Assembly (NCBI GenBank): GCA_030043395.1 | Contig: JASHXW010000496.1 | Span: 1 to 8,718 of the forward strand | Length of the DNA: 8,718 bases | Reading direction: 5' to 3' | DNA from: Streptosporangiaceae bacterium | GTDB lineage: Bacteria > Actinomycetota > Actinomycetes > Streptosporangiales > Streptosporangiaceae | Shown here: piece after piece, positions 6,969 to 8,718 of the stretch | Position numbering within the stretch: position 1 is the first letter of the stretch | Layout: each line of letters opens with the position of its first letter | The notes under the pieces: generated by a model | What the model was told of the DNA's origin: nothing | What the model saw: the letters and a program-made list of their open reading frames with translations, nothing else | Databases searched by the model: none | Position numbers and translations under genes: made by a program

Positions 6969-7778
6969 GTGACTGAACAGGCCAGGCACACCGCGATCGT
7001 GACTGGCGCCAATCACGGGATCGGCGCAGCAACGGCTGTCGCGCTGGCGGCTCGCGGCTGCGCCGTGCTGTGCGCGTTCTGGCGGGTCAACGACCCGGTC
7101 GATCCGGGAATCCCGCAGGCGTACCGGGACAATCGCGTGGCGGGCGCCGACCTGGTCGTGACCGAGATCCAGGCGGCTGGAGGCCAAGCGGTCGCCGTCG
7201 AGGCTGACCTGACCGACCCGGCTACGCCGCCGATGCTGTTCGACGTGGCCGAAGAGCAGCTCGGGCCGGTCGACATCCTGGTGAACAATGCCACCGGCTG
7301 GCTCGCCGATACCTTCGCGCCCGAGACCACCGATCGGCTCGGCCGCTCGCTTCAGCCCGTTTCATCAGCCTCGTGGAACCAGCAGTTCCGGGTCGATGCC
7401 ATGGCCCCGGCACTGCTGATCGCCGAGTTCGCCCGCCGGCATGCCGTGCGCGACGCGACCTGGGGCAGGATCATCGGCCTCACCTCCGGCGGCAAGCTGG
7501 GTTTTCCCGAGGAGGTTTCCTACGGCGCGGCCAAGGCGGCGCAAGAGAACTACACCATGTCCGCGGCGGTCGAGCTCGGCAAGCTGGGCGTCACGGCGAA
7601 CATGGTGCACCCGCCAGTGACCGATACCGGCTGGGTGACCGACGCGGTGCGCGAGCACGTCGCCTCCGAGCCGACCCTGATGCACATCGCCAGCCCCGCC
7701 GAGGTCGCCGAGGTCATCGCCTACCTGGCATCCGACGCCGCTGGCCTGATCACCGGCAACGTGATCACACTCCGCTGA
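6969..7778 (+). CDS. Short-chain dehydrogenase/reductase (SDR), classical type
   Basis: Cytoplasmic NAD(P)(H)-dependent oxidoreductase with a Rossmann fold, 269 residues, in the range of classical SDRs. Seen: cofactor motif TGANHGIG at 12-19; D80 in VEADLTD, the adenine-contact position after beta-3; NNAT at 106-109, where most classical members have NNAG; catalytic serine in LTSGG (S173); and the YxxxK pair as Y185 and K189 in SYGAAK. N137 in SWNQQF is the likely fourth member of the catalytic tetrad. VHPPVTDT (213-220) replaces the usual N-PG-T loop, and the chain ends GNVITLR. The segment between beta-2 and the next helix (about 38-62, FWRVNDPVDPGIPQAYRD) is longer than usual and may shape the cofactor or substrate pocket. 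R39 could favour NADPH (inference). The substrate is not predictable; 3-oxoacyl-ACP reductase-like names would be over-annotation. The gene sits alone between hairpins, so its link to the sigma unit or to hisG is doubtful. Confidence 0.9.
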   Translation: MTEQARHTAIVTGANHGIGAATAVALAARGCAVLCAFWRVNDPVDPGIPQAYRDNRVAGADLVVTEIQAAGGQAVAVEADLTDPATPPMLFDVAEEQLGPVDILVNNATGWLADTFAPETTDRLGRSLQPVSSASWNQQFRVDAMAPALLIAEFARRHAVRDATWGRIIGLTSGGKLGFPEEVSYGAAKAAQENYTMSAAVELGKLGVTANMVHPPVTDTGWVTDAVREHVASEPTLMHIASPAEVAEVIAYLASDAAGLITGNVITLR

Positions 7779-7779
7779 C

Positions 7780-7804
7780 CGGCACTGACCAGCAACCGGT
7801 GCTG
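7780..7804 (+). terminator. Candidate hairpin terminator after the dehydrogenase gene
   Basis: Bases 7780-7787 (CGGCACTG) pair with 7797-7804 (CGGTGCTG) in eight consecutive positions, two of them G-U in RNA, around a nine-base loop. The stem begins one base after the stop codon's flanking base. No T-run follows. It is placed right for a terminator, but the stem is modest for such GC-rich DNA. Confidence 0.35.
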
Positions 7805-7866
7805 CCATAATGCGGCCTGCGGACGGCTGTGCGGCGCAACAGGGGCGGATGGGGACGGTCGCCAGT

Positions 7867-7894
7867 CGAAGCTTCGTTGCCTGCCCTGATCAGG
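7867..7894. promoter_or_regulatory. Two perfect 10-bp palindromes upstream of hisG
   Basis: CGAAGCTTCG (7867-7876) and CCTGATCAGG (7885-7894) are each perfectly symmetric, with centres 18 bp apart. They lie just upstream of the candidate hisG -35 box. Such placement fits a regulator binding site, but the two have different sequences and so would not be two copies of one operator. Confidence 0.25.
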
Positions 7895-7910
7895 CCGCCA
7901 CCCGTGCAGA

Positions 7911-7945
7911 GCGACCCTCAAGCACTCGGCCGGTAGGGTTTCTGG
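7911..7945 (+). promoter_or_regulatory. Candidate promoter for a leaderless hisG transcript
   Basis: TAGGGT (7934-7939) fits the actinobacterial TANNNT -10. GCGACC (7911-7916), matching TTGACA at three of six positions including the GAC core, lies 17 bases before it. The -10 is followed by exactly six bases (TTCTGG) and then GTG 7946, so initiation would fall at the start codon. No Shine-Dalgarno is present in the 20 bases before the GTG, which supports leaderless translation. Confidence 0.5.
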
Positions 7946-8718
7946 GTGCTATCTCTCGTGCTGCCCAAGGGATCGCTGGAGCGTGCCACGCTCGAGCTGT
8001 TCGACTCGGCCGACCTGACGGTCCGGCGGGCCTCCGAGCGTGACTATCACGCCACGATCACCGATCCCCGGATCGAGCGGGTCAGGTTCCTGCGGCCGCA
8101 GGAGATCCCGACCTACGTGGCCGAGGGACTGTTCGACTTCGGCATAACCGGCAGGGACTGGATCACCGAGACTGGCGCCGACGTCGTCTCGCTCGGTGAG
8201 CTGGCCTATTCGAAGGCGACTAGCGACCCGGTCCGGGTCGTCCTTGCCGTCCCGGTCAATTCCGGCTGGGAGACGATCGCCGATCTGCCGGACGGCATCA
8301 GGATCTCCACGGAGTTCCCGATGCTCACCCGGCAGTTCCTCGAGCAGAACGGCATCAAGGCCTTCGTCACCCCGTCCTACGGCGCGACCGAGGCGAAGGT
8401 GCCCGACATCGTCGACGCGATCGTGGACCTGACCGAGACCGGGTCTTCCCTTCGCCGCAACGGCCTGAAGATCCTGCACACGTTGCTGACTAGCTACACC
8501 GAGCTCATCGCCAACCCCGAGTCCCACTCCGATCCCGACAAGCGCTCGGGGATGGAGGACATCGCCCTGCTGCTGCGCGGTGCCATCAGGGCGCGCGGCA
8601 ACGTCCTGGTCAAGCTGAACGTCGCCGCGGCTCAGCTGGCGGCCGTGACCGAGATCCTGCCGGCGATGTCGTCGCCGACGATCACCTCGCTGGCGCGGGG
8701 CGACATGAACGCGGTCGA
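7946..8718 (+). CDS. hisG: ATP phosphoribosyltransferase, first 257 residues (cut by window edge)
   Basis: First and committed enzyme of histidine synthesis: joins ATP and PRPP to give phosphoribosyl-ATP, in the cytoplasm, and is normally feedback-inhibited by histidine. Translation from GTG 7946 gives MLSLVLPKGSLERATLELF, the standard HisG start. Other family marks are FLRPQEIPTYVAEGLFDFGITGRDW (48-72), TEFPMLTRQFL (122-132), and the PRPP-binding segment DAIVDLTETGSSLR (157-170). After about residue 210 the chain continues with RGNVLVKLNVA and LPAMSSPTITSLA, the start of the C-terminal ACT-like regulatory domain. This is therefore the long, HisZ-independent form; the stop lies outside the window. 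Remembered Streptomyces and mycobacterial HisG proteins begin with a PNKGxL motif and have a different PRPP loop; this one has PKGSLE and the LTETGSSLR wording of a branch I associate with deltaproteobacteria and others. hisE, often just upstream of hisG in actinobacteria, is absent here. Confidence 0.93.
   Translation, partial: MLSLVLPKGSLERATLELFDSADLTVRRASERDYHATITDPRIERVRFLRPQEIPTYVAEGLFDFGITGRDWITETGADVVSLGELAYSKATSDPVRVVLAVPVNSGWETIADLPDGIRISTEFPMLTRQFLEQNGIKAFVTPSYGATEAKVPDIVDAIVDLTETGSSLRRNGLKILHTLLTSYTELIANPESHSDPDKRSGMEDIALLLRGAIRARGNVLVKLNVAAAQLAAVTEILPAMSSPTITSLARGDMNAV

Noticed and set aside
6691..7032. Minus-strand frame that reads the tandem repeat as a repeated HDHDPED peptide
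   Set aside because: It overlaps the ends of two real plus-strand genes and has no recognisable domain. The peptide repeat just follows from a 21-bp unit, which is a multiple of three.
7785..7811. Housekeeping promoter with CATAAT at 7806-7811
   Set aside because: The only -35-like hexamer (CTGACC, 7785-7790) is 15 bases away, too close, and it overlaps the candidate terminator stem. The TAGGGT box next to the hisG start fits better.
7810..8043. Plus-strand frame starting in the gap before hisG
   Set aside because: It runs into hisG in a different frame, its product shows no family features, and the region is better explained as regulatory DNA.

Overview
The window comes from a high-G+C bacterium, almost certainly an actinomycete. 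The evidence is GTG starts, codons ending mostly in G or C, a SigE-family (Streptomyces-type) ECF sigma factor, and two genes that appear to be transcribed without a leader from TANNNT -10 boxes. The sequence does not settle the genus.

Layout. Positions 1-762 (minus strand, running off the left edge) hold the N-terminal half of a glutamyl-tRNA synthetase of the N-terminally extended type. A 97-bp divergent gap follows. Then sbcD (860-2047) and sbcC (2047-5028), joined by a TAATG stop/start overlap, encode the two subunits of the SbcCD (Mre11-Rad50-type) nuclease. After an 80-bp gap with a candidate ECF promoter comes a two-gene unit: an ECF sigma factor (5109-5603) and, 3 bp later, a single-pass membrane protein with an external NHL beta-propeller (5607-6836). 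The next 132-bp gap holds a long imperfect hairpin whose right arm is part of a perfect 2 x 21-bp tandem repeat. A short-chain dehydrogenase/reductase follows (6969-7778), then a 167-bp gap with a possible terminator, two perfect 10-bp palindromes and a leaderless-type promoter. The 5' part of hisG (7946 to the right edge, cut off) ends the window.

How the genes work together. Translation (gltX), DNA end and hairpin processing (sbcDC) and histidine synthesis (hisG) are housekeeping and probably independent. The sigma factor/propeller pair looks like a signalling unit: the membrane protein has a short charged cytoplasmic segment that could hold the sigma factor and a propeller outside the membrane that could sense a ligand or cell-wall state. 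The unit's own promoter has an ECF-like AACC-N17-GTCT pattern, suggesting autoregulation. This pair and the inverted/tandem repeat block after it are the least ordinary parts of the window. No CRISPR array, tRNA, rRNA, transposase or phage gene was seen. The gltX and hisG products both resemble family branches other than those I know from Streptomyces and Mycobacterium.
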